Shown: positions 10,564 through 20,539 of the stretch, piece by piece | How the letters are laid out: every line of letters starts with the position of its first letter | Position numbering within the stretch: position 1 is the first letter of the stretch | Assembly: GCA_025403435.1 (NCBI GenBank) | Contig: CM046349.1 | Coordinates: forward strand, 23,745,854 to 23,809,853 | DNA length: 64,000 nt | Direction of reading: 5' to 3' | Source of the DNA: Artocarpus heterophyllus | Lineage: Eukaryota; Streptophyta; Magnoliopsida; Rosales; Moraceae | Made by a program: the position numbers and the translations under genes | Notes under the pieces: generated by a model | Databases searched by the model: none | What the model was told of the DNA's origin: nothing | Seen by the model: the letters and a program-made list of their open reading frames with translations, nothing else

Positions 10564-11245
10564 CTATTACCTTCCGTAAAACATCTAAAACAAGTTTCAA
10601 ATGTTCAATATGTTCATCCAAATTGCTGCTATAGATAAGGATATCATCAAAATAAACAACGACAAATTGTCCAATAAAAGCTCGCAAAACATGGTTCATT
10701 AAACGCATAAATGTGCTAGGCGCATTGGTTAAACCGAAAGGCATTACCAACCACTCATACAAGCATTGTTTTGTTTTGAAAGCCGTTTTCCACTCATCTC
10801 CCTCTTTCATGCGAATTTGATGATATCCACTCTTTAGATCAATTTTAGAAAACACACAAGCACCATGCAATTCATCTAACATGTCATCCAAGCGAGGAAT
10901 GGGATGTCGATACTTTACCGTGATGTTGTTGATGGCTCGACAATCAACGCACATCCTCCAAGTCCCATCTTTCTTAGGTACAAGTAAAACTGGTACGGTG
11001 CACGGACTCATGCTTTCTCTCACGTGTCCCTTCTCCATCAACTCATTTACCTGCCGTTGGAGTTCCTTTGTCTCCTCGGGATTACTCCTATAGGCTGGTC
11101 GGTTTGGGATTGTAGCTTCCAGGTATGAAGTCGATTTGATGTTCAATCCCACGGATTGGAGGTAAACCTTGCGGTGTTTCCTCGGGAAAGATATCCTCAT
11201 AATCCTGCAAAAGAGAAACAACAGAACTATGCAAGGTGGAATCAA
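10553..11245 (-). pseudogene. Element C reverse transcriptase
   Basis: Gypsy RT palm and fingers. Readable motifs are [47 protein letters not shown] and the catalytic [12 protein letters not shown]. Only from about 11110 downward is this the true frame; the first 45 or so residues are shadow. It is joined upstream through a frameshift near 11115 (an extra A in a purine run) and downstream through another near 10562, so no intact enzyme is made. Confidence 0.9.
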
Positions 11246-11648
11246 GATCGTTAGTGTTTAATAACGCCTCCTTGTACATGAGTAAAATCATCGGCTGATT
11301 AGAAAACAAAGCTCTTCTCACATCACTCTTTCTTGCATAAAAGTTTGTTTTTCTCTCTACTTTTCTCTCATTGACTGATTGTGAATTTTTTTCAGCCCTC
11401 TCAATTTTCTCTCCCTTGCTCTCTTTGCTCTCCTTTTTCTCGGCCATCTCTCCTTTTTTTCTCTCACTGGCCGAACCCTCTCTCTGCACTCCCACTCTTG
11501 ATTTTTCTTCGCTCTTCATTTTTTTATCACTTTCTCTCTGTAAGCTCACTTGGTCTTCATAGACCTGTTTTGGTGTTAAAGGAACAAGAGTGATCGTCTT
11601 TTGATTGTGAACAAATGAGTACTTGTTGGTGAAACCATCATGCTTAAC
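11110..11648 (-). pseudogene. Element C protease-RT linker
   Basis: Lys/Glu-rich low-complexity spacer between protease and RT (KSEEKSRVG, ERKKGEMAEKKESKE), followed by the usual entry to RT ([31 protein letters not shown]). It is in frame with protease apart from the stop at 11649-11651. A length and charge like this are common in this family. The opposite-strand ORFs here are shadows of the repeats. Confidence 0.75.
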
Positions 11649-12062
11649 TCATCGATCAAATTGCCATGGTCTGCCTAATAACAAGTGCCCAGCTTGCATC
11701 GGAACCACATCGCACAAAACTTCATCTTCATATCTTCCAATGCGAAAAGGAACTAACACCTGTTTATGCACCTTTACCTCACCAGTATCATTTAACCATT
11801 GCAATTTATATGGTCGAGGATGCTTAATTGTTGACAGCCCTAACTTCTCTACCATGGTTGTGCTAGCAACATTTGTACAACTCCCACCATCAATAATCAC
11901 ACTACGTACCTTGTTTTGAACGTGGCACCTAGTGTGGAAGATGTTTTCCCGTTGCACCTCTTCATCTTCTTCTTTGGCTTGCACACTTAAAGCTCTCCTT
12001 GTGACCAACAATTCTCCTTGGACAGCGCACTCCTCATCGTCGGCATCCTCTAATGAAGGCAT
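11649..12062 (-). pseudogene. Element C aspartic protease
   Basis: Retropepsin-like protease that would cut Gag-Pol. The active-site motif reads VIIDGGSCTNVAS, with the DGG variant usual in plant gypsy elements, followed by the flap region and the C-terminal HLLLGRPWQFDR. It ends in a single TGA (11649-11651), likely from CGA, after which the frame reads straight on (VKHDGF). Upstream it connects to gag through a one-base frameshift near 12104. Confidence 0.88.
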
Positions 12063-12102
12063 AGAATCATTGTCCGAATCCTCCTCGGTTTCAATGTCTC
12101 CA

Positions 12103-12985
12103 TTAGTCCCGCATCACCATAACTCGTTTGTTCGGACATTGGCTTGCTATATGACCCCTGCCTTGACATTTAAAACATTTAATATCACGAGTCCGAGTAG
12201 TGGAAGAATCGGATTTACCTTGATTCCCATGGCTGGCCACCTCTTGTTTTTGCTCGATCTTTGGCTTGGGGTTGGATTGCTTCTCATCCCTCTTCCATTG
12301 GTTGGTTTTCCAAGCCGATGTACTCGGGTTTTGGCTAGGACGTGTGCTACTGCCCCTCCTCATAAGTTGATTCTCAATTTTAATAGCCATGTGCACCATG
12401 TCCTCTAACTCCACATAATGTTGTAACTCAACGGCATTGTGGATATCTCGGTTCAAGCCCGCCAAAAACCTTGCCATTGTAGCCTCCCGATCCTCCTCTA
12501 TATTAGCCCGAATAATCATAACCTCCATCTCCTTATAGTACTCCTCTACACTCCAGTTGCCCTGCTTAAGGTTTTGTAGCTTGGTGTACAACTCCCGGTA
12601 GTAGTAAGTTGGCACAAATCGCTTTCTCATCACGGTCTTCATCTCTTCCCATGACTCAATAGGTCGCTCTCTATTTCGTCTCCTATTTATAACAAGTTGA
12701 TCCCACCAAGTAATAGCATAATCAAAAAATTCAATTACAGCCAATTTTACCTTCTTTGCCTCAGAATAGTAGTGGCAGTCAAAGATGAACTCCATTTTCT
12801 TCTCCCATTCTAGGTACGCTTCTGGATTGGATTTTCCTTGAAATGATGGTATCTTCATTTTTATGCCTCTCAGGCTATCATCTTCCCTGTTCCTAACGCC
12901 TCTATCCCGTCCAAATCTTCTGTGACTACCCGCTGAATCTTCTCCTTCGTCGAACTCTTCCCCATCAATCCTATAGTAGTCATCA
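12103..12985 (-). pseudogene. Element C Gag core and zinc knuckle
   Basis: Retrotransposon Gag domain: FQGKSNPEAYLEWE, YAITWWDQL, MRKRFVPTYY, LKQGNWSVEEYY and FLAGLNRDI mark it. A Ser/Asn/Gln-rich linker leads to a complete CCHC knuckle CFKCQGRGHIASQC (about 12150-12191). The frame is open back to about 12985 (DYYRIDGEE). The Gag frame ends at TAA 12103-12105, apparently made by a one-base insertion, because the next frame continues as an acidic stretch into protease. Confidence 0.9.
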
Positions 12986-13203
12986 ACCTCTCCTCTAACC
13001 GGAACCCTTTCTCACCTACGCGCATGAGGAACATGTTGTGGTTGTTCCACACGTGCATTCTCTATCCGGTCTATCCTCTCATGAAGCTGTCCTATCTCTC
13101 CCCTCAATAATCGCCTCATCTCCCCCATCATCGCTTCCATAAGAAGTTTTGGGTCTGCTGCACCCGAGGTACCCTCAATAGTGTTCTTGCTGTTGTTTGA
13201 CAT
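12986..13203 (-). pseudogene. Element C Gag N-terminus
   Basis: ATG at 13203 (MSNNSKNTIEG) chosen because the leader side carries no Gag-like residues. A predicted helical stretch GEMRRLLRGEIGQLHERIDRIENA could form a coiled coil. A frameshift around 13010, after PHARR, separates it from the Gag core. Confidence 0.75.
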
Positions 13204-13581
13204 TTTCCAAAGGACCTTACCACACTCCCTTACGTGTTTCACTCGTGAAATGGTTCACTCAATTTCACTCGTGTTTACACTCAATACTTTTGGCTTTTGT
13301 CCACTCAAATGCTCTCGCCTCTATGCCTTTTTTCACTCATTAATTCTCACTCAGTTCCTATAAAACTAGTCAAATCAATATCAAAATTTCCTTGACAATT
13401 CACAAATAGATTACCAAAGAGACAAGACTATAACAGGAACAAAGAATTTAGGCTTTTCAGAATCACACCCAAAAGGAACAAAATTTCAGCAAAAATTTTT
13501 TTGGTCTATGCAGGGAATTCAATTTTGGATTCCTTAAACGATGAATAACAAGAATCTGAAATAAAAATTTAAGGAAGGTTT

Positions 13582-13627
<46 letters not shown>

Positions 13628-13809
13628 CGGATCCTCTTGTTTTTCTTCTTTTCCTTTTTTTTTTTCTTTTCGTTTCTTTTCTTTCTTTCTTTTCTTTTCG
13701 GATCTTTTTTTTTTTTAACCGACTTTGATAATGGAAATCAAAAACTTACGAATAACTAAAACAAACATAAACTAAGAGAACAGGATAAGCAAAACCTGAT
13801 TAGAACCTC
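13204..13809 (-). other. Element C leader with long T tract
   Basis: Non-coding leader between primer site and gag. On the plus strand it has an unbroken run of about 38 T (13590-13627) and more T/C-rich sequence to about 13715. On the element RNA this is an A- and G-rich tract. No other feature seen. Confidence 0.75.
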
Positions 13810-13822
13810 GCTCTGATTACCA
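13810..13822 (-). other. Primer binding site of element C
   Basis: Minus strand TGGTAATCAGAGC, the tRNA-iMet type site with one extra A, two bases inside the 5' LTR end. CRM elements commonly use this primer type. Confidence 0.8.
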
Positions 13823-13824
13823 AA

Positions 13825-14623
13825 TGATACGAACCATGCCAAGAACTTATGTGACCCTAACTGAAGTTGGTTTCCAAGATCAACTTTCTACCCGGTTTTG
13901 GATGGAACCGTGACCCGATGCCCAACAAGAAGCACGAACCTTGGTATGTGAGGATGCCACAATCAGCTATGGAGAGACCGATTGATAAGTCTTGGTATGT
14001 GAGGACTGCCACAATCAGCTATGGATGGACTGATTGATAAGTCTATGAACGCCACAGAAATTTTCGATAAGTTTGAATAGTTCGTTTAGGAACTAAAGAG
14101 AATTAAACCTCAAAATTATGTGTTATTACTTGTCTCCAATTGATTGAAATTCGTTACAATATATAGGAGTTCCTATGCGAATTTTTAGCTCCTAATTCCC
14201 ATGGAATTTCGGGAAACTCATTTACCAAATGTCAAATCTAAACTAAATAAGGAAAGTTCCCTTAATGGCTTAAAAGCCTTACAATAATAGAAATAACACA
14301 AACGCAAAAAGGAAACTAGACATTAAAAGGTCAAAAGCTGATTCTTCTCGCCATGTGTCGCCTCAAAACGGGAAAGTAACTGAAATGGAAATTACTCATT
14401 CCCTTCTAGAGCTTGAATCACGCATTTGTTGGTCTGGTTGTCGCATGCAATTCCCTCAATGGGCCTCCATGCAATAGCTTGAGCCCAAGTTGCTTGAATC
14501 AGCCCAATAAGTGTTTCTTTAAACTTCTTCGCACGAGCTCTCGTAACCGGACCGATGGGAACTTGAATTGGATCTGAATATGTCTCCCACGTGCTCTTGC
14601 TTGTGCTAACGATGTCCTCATCA
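13825..14623 (-). repeat. Element C 5' LTR
   Basis: 799 bp, TGATACGAACC to CCTCATCA on the plus strand. It differs from 7794-8593 by roughly a dozen substitutions, several CG to TG, and three one-base indels. Two of the indels fall in the copy of the pol tail (near 14459 and 14505). Confidence 0.92.
14157..14165 (-). promoter_or_regulatory. TATA-like box of element C 5' LTR
   Basis: Minus strand TATATATTG in the middle of the LTR, where an LTR promoter is expected. The same sequence is in the other LTR at 8125-8133. Confidence 0.45.
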
Positions 14624-14628
14624 CTACA
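14624..14628. repeat. Target site duplication of element C, right (CTACA)
   Basis: Matches 7789-7793. Gag of element B resumes within it (YKLYLDDLKKKK). Confidence 0.93.
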
Positions 14629-15300
14629 AGCTCTATTTGGATGATCTGAAGAAGAAGAAGATTAGTGCGACTCCTCCTTCAGGTATTTATGTTATAGAAG
14701 TCAATTATCTACTTCTGATTTCTGGGTATTAGATACTGGATATGGATCTCACATTTGTACTAATGTGCAGGGTCTTAAGAGGAGTAGAATCTTAGCTAAA
14801 GGTGAAGTGGACCTACGAGTTGGAAATGGAGCAAGAGTTGCTGCTTTAGCTGTAGGAACATATGAGTTTACTTTGCTTAGTGGACTTGTTTTAAGTTTAG
14901 AAAATTGTTATTATGCACCTGCTATGAGTAGGAATATTATTTCTGTTTGTTGCTTGGACAAGGAAGGTTTTGAGTTTATTATTAAGAATAATAAATGCTC
15001 CATTTACCGTGATAACATTTTCTATGGATATGCTCCACAGACAAATGGTCTTTATGTTCGGAATATTAAAAACATAAATGAAAAGTCCATCTATAATGTT
15101 AATACAAAGAAGTTTAAATCTAAAGATTTAACCCTTACCTATCTTTGGCACTGTTGTTTGGGCCATATAAATGAGAAACGCATTTCAAAACTCCATCAAT
15201 ATGGGCTTTTGAATTCATTTGATTTTGAATCATTCGAAGTATGTGAGTCTTGTTTATTAGGCAAAATGACTAGGACACCTTATTGGGCCTTGTACATTCT
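14629..15300 (+). pseudogene. Element B gag end, protease and pre-integrase domain
   Basis: Continues gag after element C (LYLDDLKKKKISAT). A one-base shift near 14702 leads into protease with active site WVLDTGYGSHICTN (from about 14722), then YYAPAMSRNIISV typical of copia protease. The pre-integrase zinc region follows with H..H (LWHCCLGHINEKRI) and C..C (CESCLLGK). Open from about 14765 to 15319. These parts mature Gag-Pol and bind DNA ends with integrase. Confidence 0.88.
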
Positions 15301-15807
15301 AATGTATGTGGACCATTAAGTTCCACTGCTAGAGGAGGTTTTCAGTACTTCATTACTTTCACAGATGATTTCAGTAGATATGGCTATGTCTATCTAACGA
15401 AACAAAAATCTGAATCTTTTGAAAAGTTCAAAATTTTAAAAAATGAAGTACATAATCAACTTGGTAAAAGCATTAAAGCACTTCGATCAAATCGAGGTGG
15501 TGAATACTTAAAGCAAGAATTTATTGATCATCTTAGAGATTGTGGGATATTCTCACAATTAACTCCACCAGGAACACCACAATGGAATAGTGTGTCTGAA
15601 CGAAGAAATCGAACTTTATTGGATATGGTTCGATCTATGATGAGTTAGTCAGATCTTCCAATATCCTTTTGGGGATATGCTCTGGAAATTGCTGCACTCA
15701 TACTGAACAGAGCTCTATCAAAGGCGGTTCAAAAGACACCATATGAGATGTGAACTGGGAAGTTGCCTAGTTAGTCTTTTCTTAAGATTTGAGGATGTGA
15801 GGCTTAT
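15283..15807 (+). pseudogene. Element B integrase core
   Basis: Copia integrase core: FITFTDDFSRYGYVY, KALRSNRGGEY and SERRNRTLLDMV are clear. Two of the three catalytic residues are lost: HSDVCGP reads HSNVCGP and RSDRGGEY reads RSNRGGEY, both GAT to AAT; the Glu in SERRNRT is kept. TAG stops follow at 15646, 15770 and nearby (MMS*, PS*S). Without the Asp residues this protein could not catalyse strand transfer. Confidence 0.9.
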
Positions 15808-16514
15808 GTGAAGCGTCAAATTTCAGATAAATTGGCACCCAAATTAGACAAATGCCTTTTTGTGGGATATCATAAAGAAACTAAAGGATATTACTTCTAC
15901 AATGCTTCTGAGAACAAAGTGCTTGTTGCTAGGAATGGTGTTTTTTTAGAAAGAGAATTCATTTCTAAAGGAACCAGTGGGAGTAAAGTTCAACTTGAAG
16001 AAATTCAAGAACCACAAAATAGCATTGAACCACCTGTGGAATCTCAACTAGATCAACAAGTAGTTGTTGAGCCTACACAAGTAATACAAGGCCCGAGGAG
16101 GTTTGGTAGGACACGTCAGAGCCCTAAGAGATATGGATTTCTCTTAACTAATACTAATGATGTGATGATTGTGGATCAAAATGAGCCCACATCCTACCAA
16201 GAGGACATGAATAGCCCTGACTGTGATAGATGGCTAGAAGCCATGAAGTCAGAGATGCAATCCATGTATGATAATCAAGAATGGACTTTGATTGATCCGC
16301 CTGATGGTTTAAAGACTATTGGGTGCAAATGGGTTTTCAAAAAGAAAACAAACATGGATGGCAATGTGCATACCTTAAGGTAAGACTGGTTCCAAAAGGT
16401 TTCAAGCAAAGACATGGTATAGACTATGATGAAACTTTTTCACCAGTTGCTATGCTTAAATCCATTTAGATTCTCCTCATCATAGCTACATACTATGATT
16501 ATCAGATTTGGCAA
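15808..16514 (+). pseudogene. Element B integrase C-terminus and RT start
   Basis: Open 15808-16382. The integrase tail holds KCLFVGYHKETKGYYFYN, then an acidic linker, then the start of copia RT ([25 protein letters not shown]). A TAA-type break follows at about 16381 (LR*D), and 16383-16514 reads through in another frame ([14 protein letters not shown]). Confidence 0.88.
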
Positions 16515-17036
16515 ATGGATGTCAAAACAACGTTTCTTAATGGAAAACTACTTGAGGATGTGTATATGACACAACCCGAGGGTTTTGTTAGTCTTGAGAA
16601 TTCTGGAAAGGTTTGCAAGCTTCAAAGATCAATTTATGGATTGAAGCAAGCATCTCGGAGTTCGAATCTTTGTTTTGATGAAGTAATCAAAGAGTTTGGT
16701 TTCATTAAAAATGAAGAAGAGCCTTGTGTTTACAAGAAGGTTAGTGGGAGCTCAATAGTCTTTCTAGTGCTATATGTTGATGACATATTACTCATTGGAA
16801 ACGATATCCATACTCTACAAAATGTTAAATCATGGTTAGGGAATTGTTTCTCCATGAAAGACTTAGGTGAAGCTACCTATATTCTAGGCATCAAGATCTA
16901 TAGGGATAGATCTAAGAGGCTTATCAGCCTAAGTCAAAGTACATATATTGACAAGGTACTAAATAGGTTTAGTATGCAAGATTCCAAGAAGGGATTCTTG
17001 CCAATGTCACATAGAATTAGTCTCAGCAAGACTTAG
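16515..17036 (+). pseudogene. Element B reverse transcriptase
   Basis: Copia RT (RVT_2) palm: MDVKTTFLNGKL, YMTQPEGFV, KLQRSIYGLKQASR and the intact catalytic FLVLYVDDILLIGND. Downstream DLGEATYILGIKI and KVLNRFSM. Ends in TAG at 17034-17036 (SLSKT*). The best preserved domain of element B. Confidence 0.92.
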
Positions 17037-17760
17037 TGTCCAATGACACAGGATGAGCGAGACCGCATGAATAAGATTCCATATGCTTCTGCCATTAGAT
17101 CTATCATGTATGCAATGTTATGTACTTGACCTGATGTCTCATATGCCTTAAGCATAATTAGCAGATACCAGTCAGATCCAGGTGAAAGTCACTGGACAAC
17201 AGTCAAGAATATCCCTAAATATTTGAGAAGAACTAAGGATGCATTCTTACTGTATAGAGGAAAGGAAGATAAGCTTGTTGTAATTGGTTACACAGATGCC
17301 AGCTTCCAATCTAACAAGGATGACTTTCAATCACAGTCAGGTTATGTGTTCTGTTTGAATGGAGGTGCAGTGAGCTGGAGAAGTTCAAAGCAAGACACCG
17401 TTGCTGATTCTACAATAGAAGCTTAGTATATAGCCACCTTAGAAGCAGCTAAGGAAGCAGTTTGGATCAAAAAGTTTATTACTAAATTGGATGTTGTTCC
17501 TAGTATATCAGATCCAGTAGACTTGTATTGTGATAATAAGGGGCCATAGCACAGGCGAAGGAACCTAGATCACATCAGCGATCCAAACACATACTCAGGC
17601 ATTATCATCTCATTTGAGAAATCATTGAGAGAGGAGACGTGAAGATATGCAGAATACTTGCAAGTGAAAATGTTGCTGATCCACTCACTAAGCCTCTTCC
17701 ACAGTCTAAGCATGAGAGTCATACTAGGTCAATGGGTATTAGATACAATATTGATTGGGC
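17037..17760 (+). pseudogene. Element B RNase H
   Basis: RNase H of copia type: GYTDASFQSNKDD, GAVSWRSSKQDTVADSTIEA, then a TAG and DLYCDN further on. Open 17223-17426 only; stops at 17129, 17424 and 17549 and a frameshift near 17546 break it. The protein would degrade RNA of RNA-DNA hybrids. Confidence 0.85.
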
Positions 17761-17767
17761 CTAGTGC

Positions 17768-17778
17768 AAGTGGGAGAT
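17768..17778 (+). other. Polypurine tract of element B
   Basis: AAGTGGGAGAT directly before the 3' LTR. The same tract type precedes the Copia-1 3' LTRs. Confidence 0.85.
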
Positions 17779-19310
17779 TGTTAGTGATGTGCCCTAGGCC
17801 AATTATGTAATGACCACATTTTGACTTTATTACATTTGCATTTTATTAATAAAGAGGTATTTTCATTATTGTTATTTTATTCTAATTTCATAAATAGTTA
17901 ATTCTACTTAAGGTCATCAAGCATGTGACTTGATAGTAAAACTCTTAGGTGAAAATTGAATTTTGTTCTAAATTATCCCTAGTCGGTCATTATTATTGGG
18001 ATAATAATGAATGAAGACTAGTATGAAGTTTAACTGACGATTATGTTTTACTAATTATGTGTATGAGATACTAAGTCAACTAATAGATACATATTTGATA
18101 AATGATGCATTGGATCGACCCACTATGAGAATACTACATGGATAATTGTCATAAGTGATTCTCATCACAATAGTATTATCCTAGTCTTCTGACCTGAAAT
18201 CACCATTGTTTCCACATGACAAGTTCTATATTTTAACACATTCTAATATTATCTTTAACAGGAAGATAGATTGGATTGTTGTTGGATATAGAGTGAATCA
18301 TGTGAGGAATATGAGTGATTAAGAAGGAATTTGTCCCTTATTTATTATGAGAAAGATATCTATAGGCCCTTCGATAAGTTAGACTGAAGAAAAATATATG
18401 GCCATACTGCAATGAATTGATAAGGGTTATCAATATCAGTCTACTTAAGATCAAGAAATAATATGATTGAATAGTATAAGGTTGACTTAAACCATGCCTT
18501 ATGTTCAATCAAGGTATCTAGTGAGAAAAAGACTTTAATACTTATTGTGGATTAGGTTGTGTCAGATTATTGATATTCACATAACTTGGGTAATCATAAT
18601 GTCTTACTAGAGGCTGCTTATGATTTGTGGGCTAGAATTAGAATTTCAAGCCCACTACTAACGTTATGTGAACTTACAGGGTCGCACACTTAGAACAGAC
18701 CAAAAAACAAATTTTGGGTTTACTGTGTCTAGGTTCAATGAACCTAATAATGTCTAGATTTGATGTACTAGATATGTCTAGGTTCATTGAATCTGACATT
18801 ATCTAGATTCTTTGAATTTATTCGAATTACAAACATTATCTAGATTCTTTGAATCATATTTGAATTATAATTTCCCCTAGTTAAAATCTAACTCTATCTT
18901 GAAGTCAATTGATATATATCTATATATCTGTTTTAGGGTTTCTAGCTAAAAAAAGAAGAAAAAAGGCGTTCTATTATTCTAAAAGGCGAGAACATTTAAC
19001 GCAAAGGAGTGGGTGCTAACACACCAATTTGTTTTGAGAGAGTCTATTCATGTGGATACATGCAGTGGGCGTTGCTCTAAGTAACAACATCTGAATCTGA
19101 CCCTGAATACAAAAAGCTCAAGTTAGGGTGTCACCGGAGTGAACCCGCTCTCTTCCTTCCAGAAATCTTGCCCCTTTTTGTTATCCTAGTAAGATTCTAT
19201 GGCTTTCCTATCAATCTAATCGAATTGCATGGATCCTGTGAGGGTTTTGTGGGAATCAATTTTAATTTTTTACTGCTTATTTGAATCACAAAATCCAACA
19301 AAACCCAACA
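17779..19310 (+). repeat. Element B 3' LTR
   Basis: 1532 bp, TGTTAGTGATGTGCCC to AAAACCCAACA. It lacks about 30 bp near the 3' end that the 5' LTR has (around 5040-5070). The motif array lies at about 18725-18860. Confidence 0.92.
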
Positions 19311-19315
19311 TTGGA
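19311..19315. repeat. Target site duplication of element B, right (TTGGA)
   Basis: Identical to 3818-3822. Confidence 0.93.
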
Positions 19316-20525
19316 TATATAGGTGTAACTGAATGGTATACTATCTTTAGATGGTAAGTTTTCTGATGTTGAGATCATGGAGTGTAAGAAAAAAATAATC
19401 GAGAAGGTAAGATGGAATTTATCCTTAAGCCAATTATGGATAATCCTATAGGGATACGACACATTATGATATGTCATAGAGACTTAGCTATATGGGCTTC
19501 ATAATTCTATATAGTTCGAGAGTGCAACTCTAAGCTTTTAGTGCAGTAGCATTAGAGTTGATGATTATGAAATGTATATCTGGGATATTGGGTTTCATTA
19601 TTATTAGGAGCTTGAGCTATATAGGTTCATCAGGTCCCCTTTACTAGCTCATAAAAAATCCTATAACAATATACCGTGCTTTTCCAATAATTGGTGACTT
19701 GTGTCAAATTATCAGATTGTCTAAAAATTCGATAGGATCAGATCATTTATGTCTGTTTATCGGTTGAATTAATTTTGAATAAATTAATTCAAGATAAACT
19801 TGTTGAATTATCAGGAATATTTATTTTCCTAGAGATTATCTAGATATGACTGTTTTAATCAGATAACTTCTCTATTGAATTATTTGAATTAAAACTGAGG
19901 CTCTATCCCAAGAATTACAGGTAGGAAATAAAAGATTTGTTGGGATCATTTATCTTAAGTTCAGCCTAACGATGGAGTAATTTCGACAAGCCGATCTATC
20001 AGTTTGGCTTATCGACCAAGCGATAAATAAATCACGCATTTTCATGTGGATTTTCTCTGATATTGATTCTAATTCAAAATTTTGAGGTCTTATTTGATAA
20101 GGATTGACCCTTGAGTCCAACTTTTGTAAAAAAGGGAGTGAAACTCATTGTTGTTTAGATCAGTTGAGAAATCTAGAATGAGATTCTACTAGTGAGACTC
20201 TGAAATTCTCCAGAAAGCTATTGTTCACAAATCACGAACTATAGCTTTAGGTATTTCTCAATTGGTTGGAAGGAGAGTTGCTTGGTGGAAGAGCTATATG
20301 AGTGTGCCCACACACACACCAGCCATGGATAGAGAATAGCAAAAAAGACCAGTTGGTTGGGGTTATTTTAGAATGTTACTTCTCTTCATGGATTGTGGAG
20401 CTTTTCGGCAAACAAGGTTAGTAAGATTTGGTTAATTTATGCATATAGTGTGTCAAACTTGTGTTTTAAAAAATACTCTAGTATAAATTTTTTTTAAAAT
20501 TCTGCTGTGTACTATTTTTCCAACA
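19316..20525 (+). repeat. Element A 5' LTR, part 2
   Basis: Resumes Copia-1 LTR after element B and ends TTTTTCCAACA at 20525. Together with part 1 it is about 1920 bp. It has one copy of an 80-bp internal unit that is doubled in the 3' LTR of the same element, which explains the 82-bp length difference. Confidence 0.88.
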
Positions 20526-20527
20526 AT

Positions 20528-20539
20528 TGGTATCAGAGC
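20528..20539 (+). other. Primer binding site of element A
   Basis: TGGTATCAGAGC, a perfect tRNA-iMet type site two bases after the LTR. Confidence 0.9.

Larger units (their letters stand above)
7794..14623 (-). mobile_element. Element C, CRM-like Ty3/gypsy chromovirus
   Basis: Minus-strand gypsy element: 5' LTR 13825-14623, primer site 13810-13822, gag 12103-13203, protease 11649-12062, RT 10553-11245, RNase H and integrase 8386-10563, purine tract 8594-8606, 3' LTR 7794-8593. RT before integrase proves gypsy order. CRM-like assignment rests on the integrase style, a basic [13 protein letters not shown] motif near the C-terminus, and pol reading about 208 bp into the 3' LTR, as known for group A CRM elements. 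Five breaks in gag-pol: near 13010, 12104, 11649 (stop), 11115 and 10562. It is the innermost and youngest insertion on the left arm. Confidence 0.9.
3823..19310 (+). mobile_element. Copia-2 element B, Ty1/copia, interrupted by element C
   Basis: Plus-strand element bounded by TTGGA duplications. 5' LTR 3823-5387, primer site 5389-5399, long leader, gag from 6994, then element C, then protease, integrase, RT and RNase H 14629-17760, purine tract 17768-17778, 3' LTR 17779-19310. Its LTR and gag are unlike Copia-1, so it is a separate family. Integrase before RT proves copia. I do not assign a lineage beyond long-LTR copia. Broken by several stops and by substitutions in integrase catalytic residues; RT keeps YVDD. 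Confidence 0.92.

Noticed and set aside
11371..11593. Plus-strand Ser/Phe/Leu-rich ORFs as membrane proteins
   Set aside because: They are the complement of the Lys/Glu-rich linker of element C.
20528..20539. tRNA-Met gene
   Set aside because: Only the 12-base primer site is present, next to an LTR; no cloverleaf. The same holds for 47487-47498 and 49990-50001.
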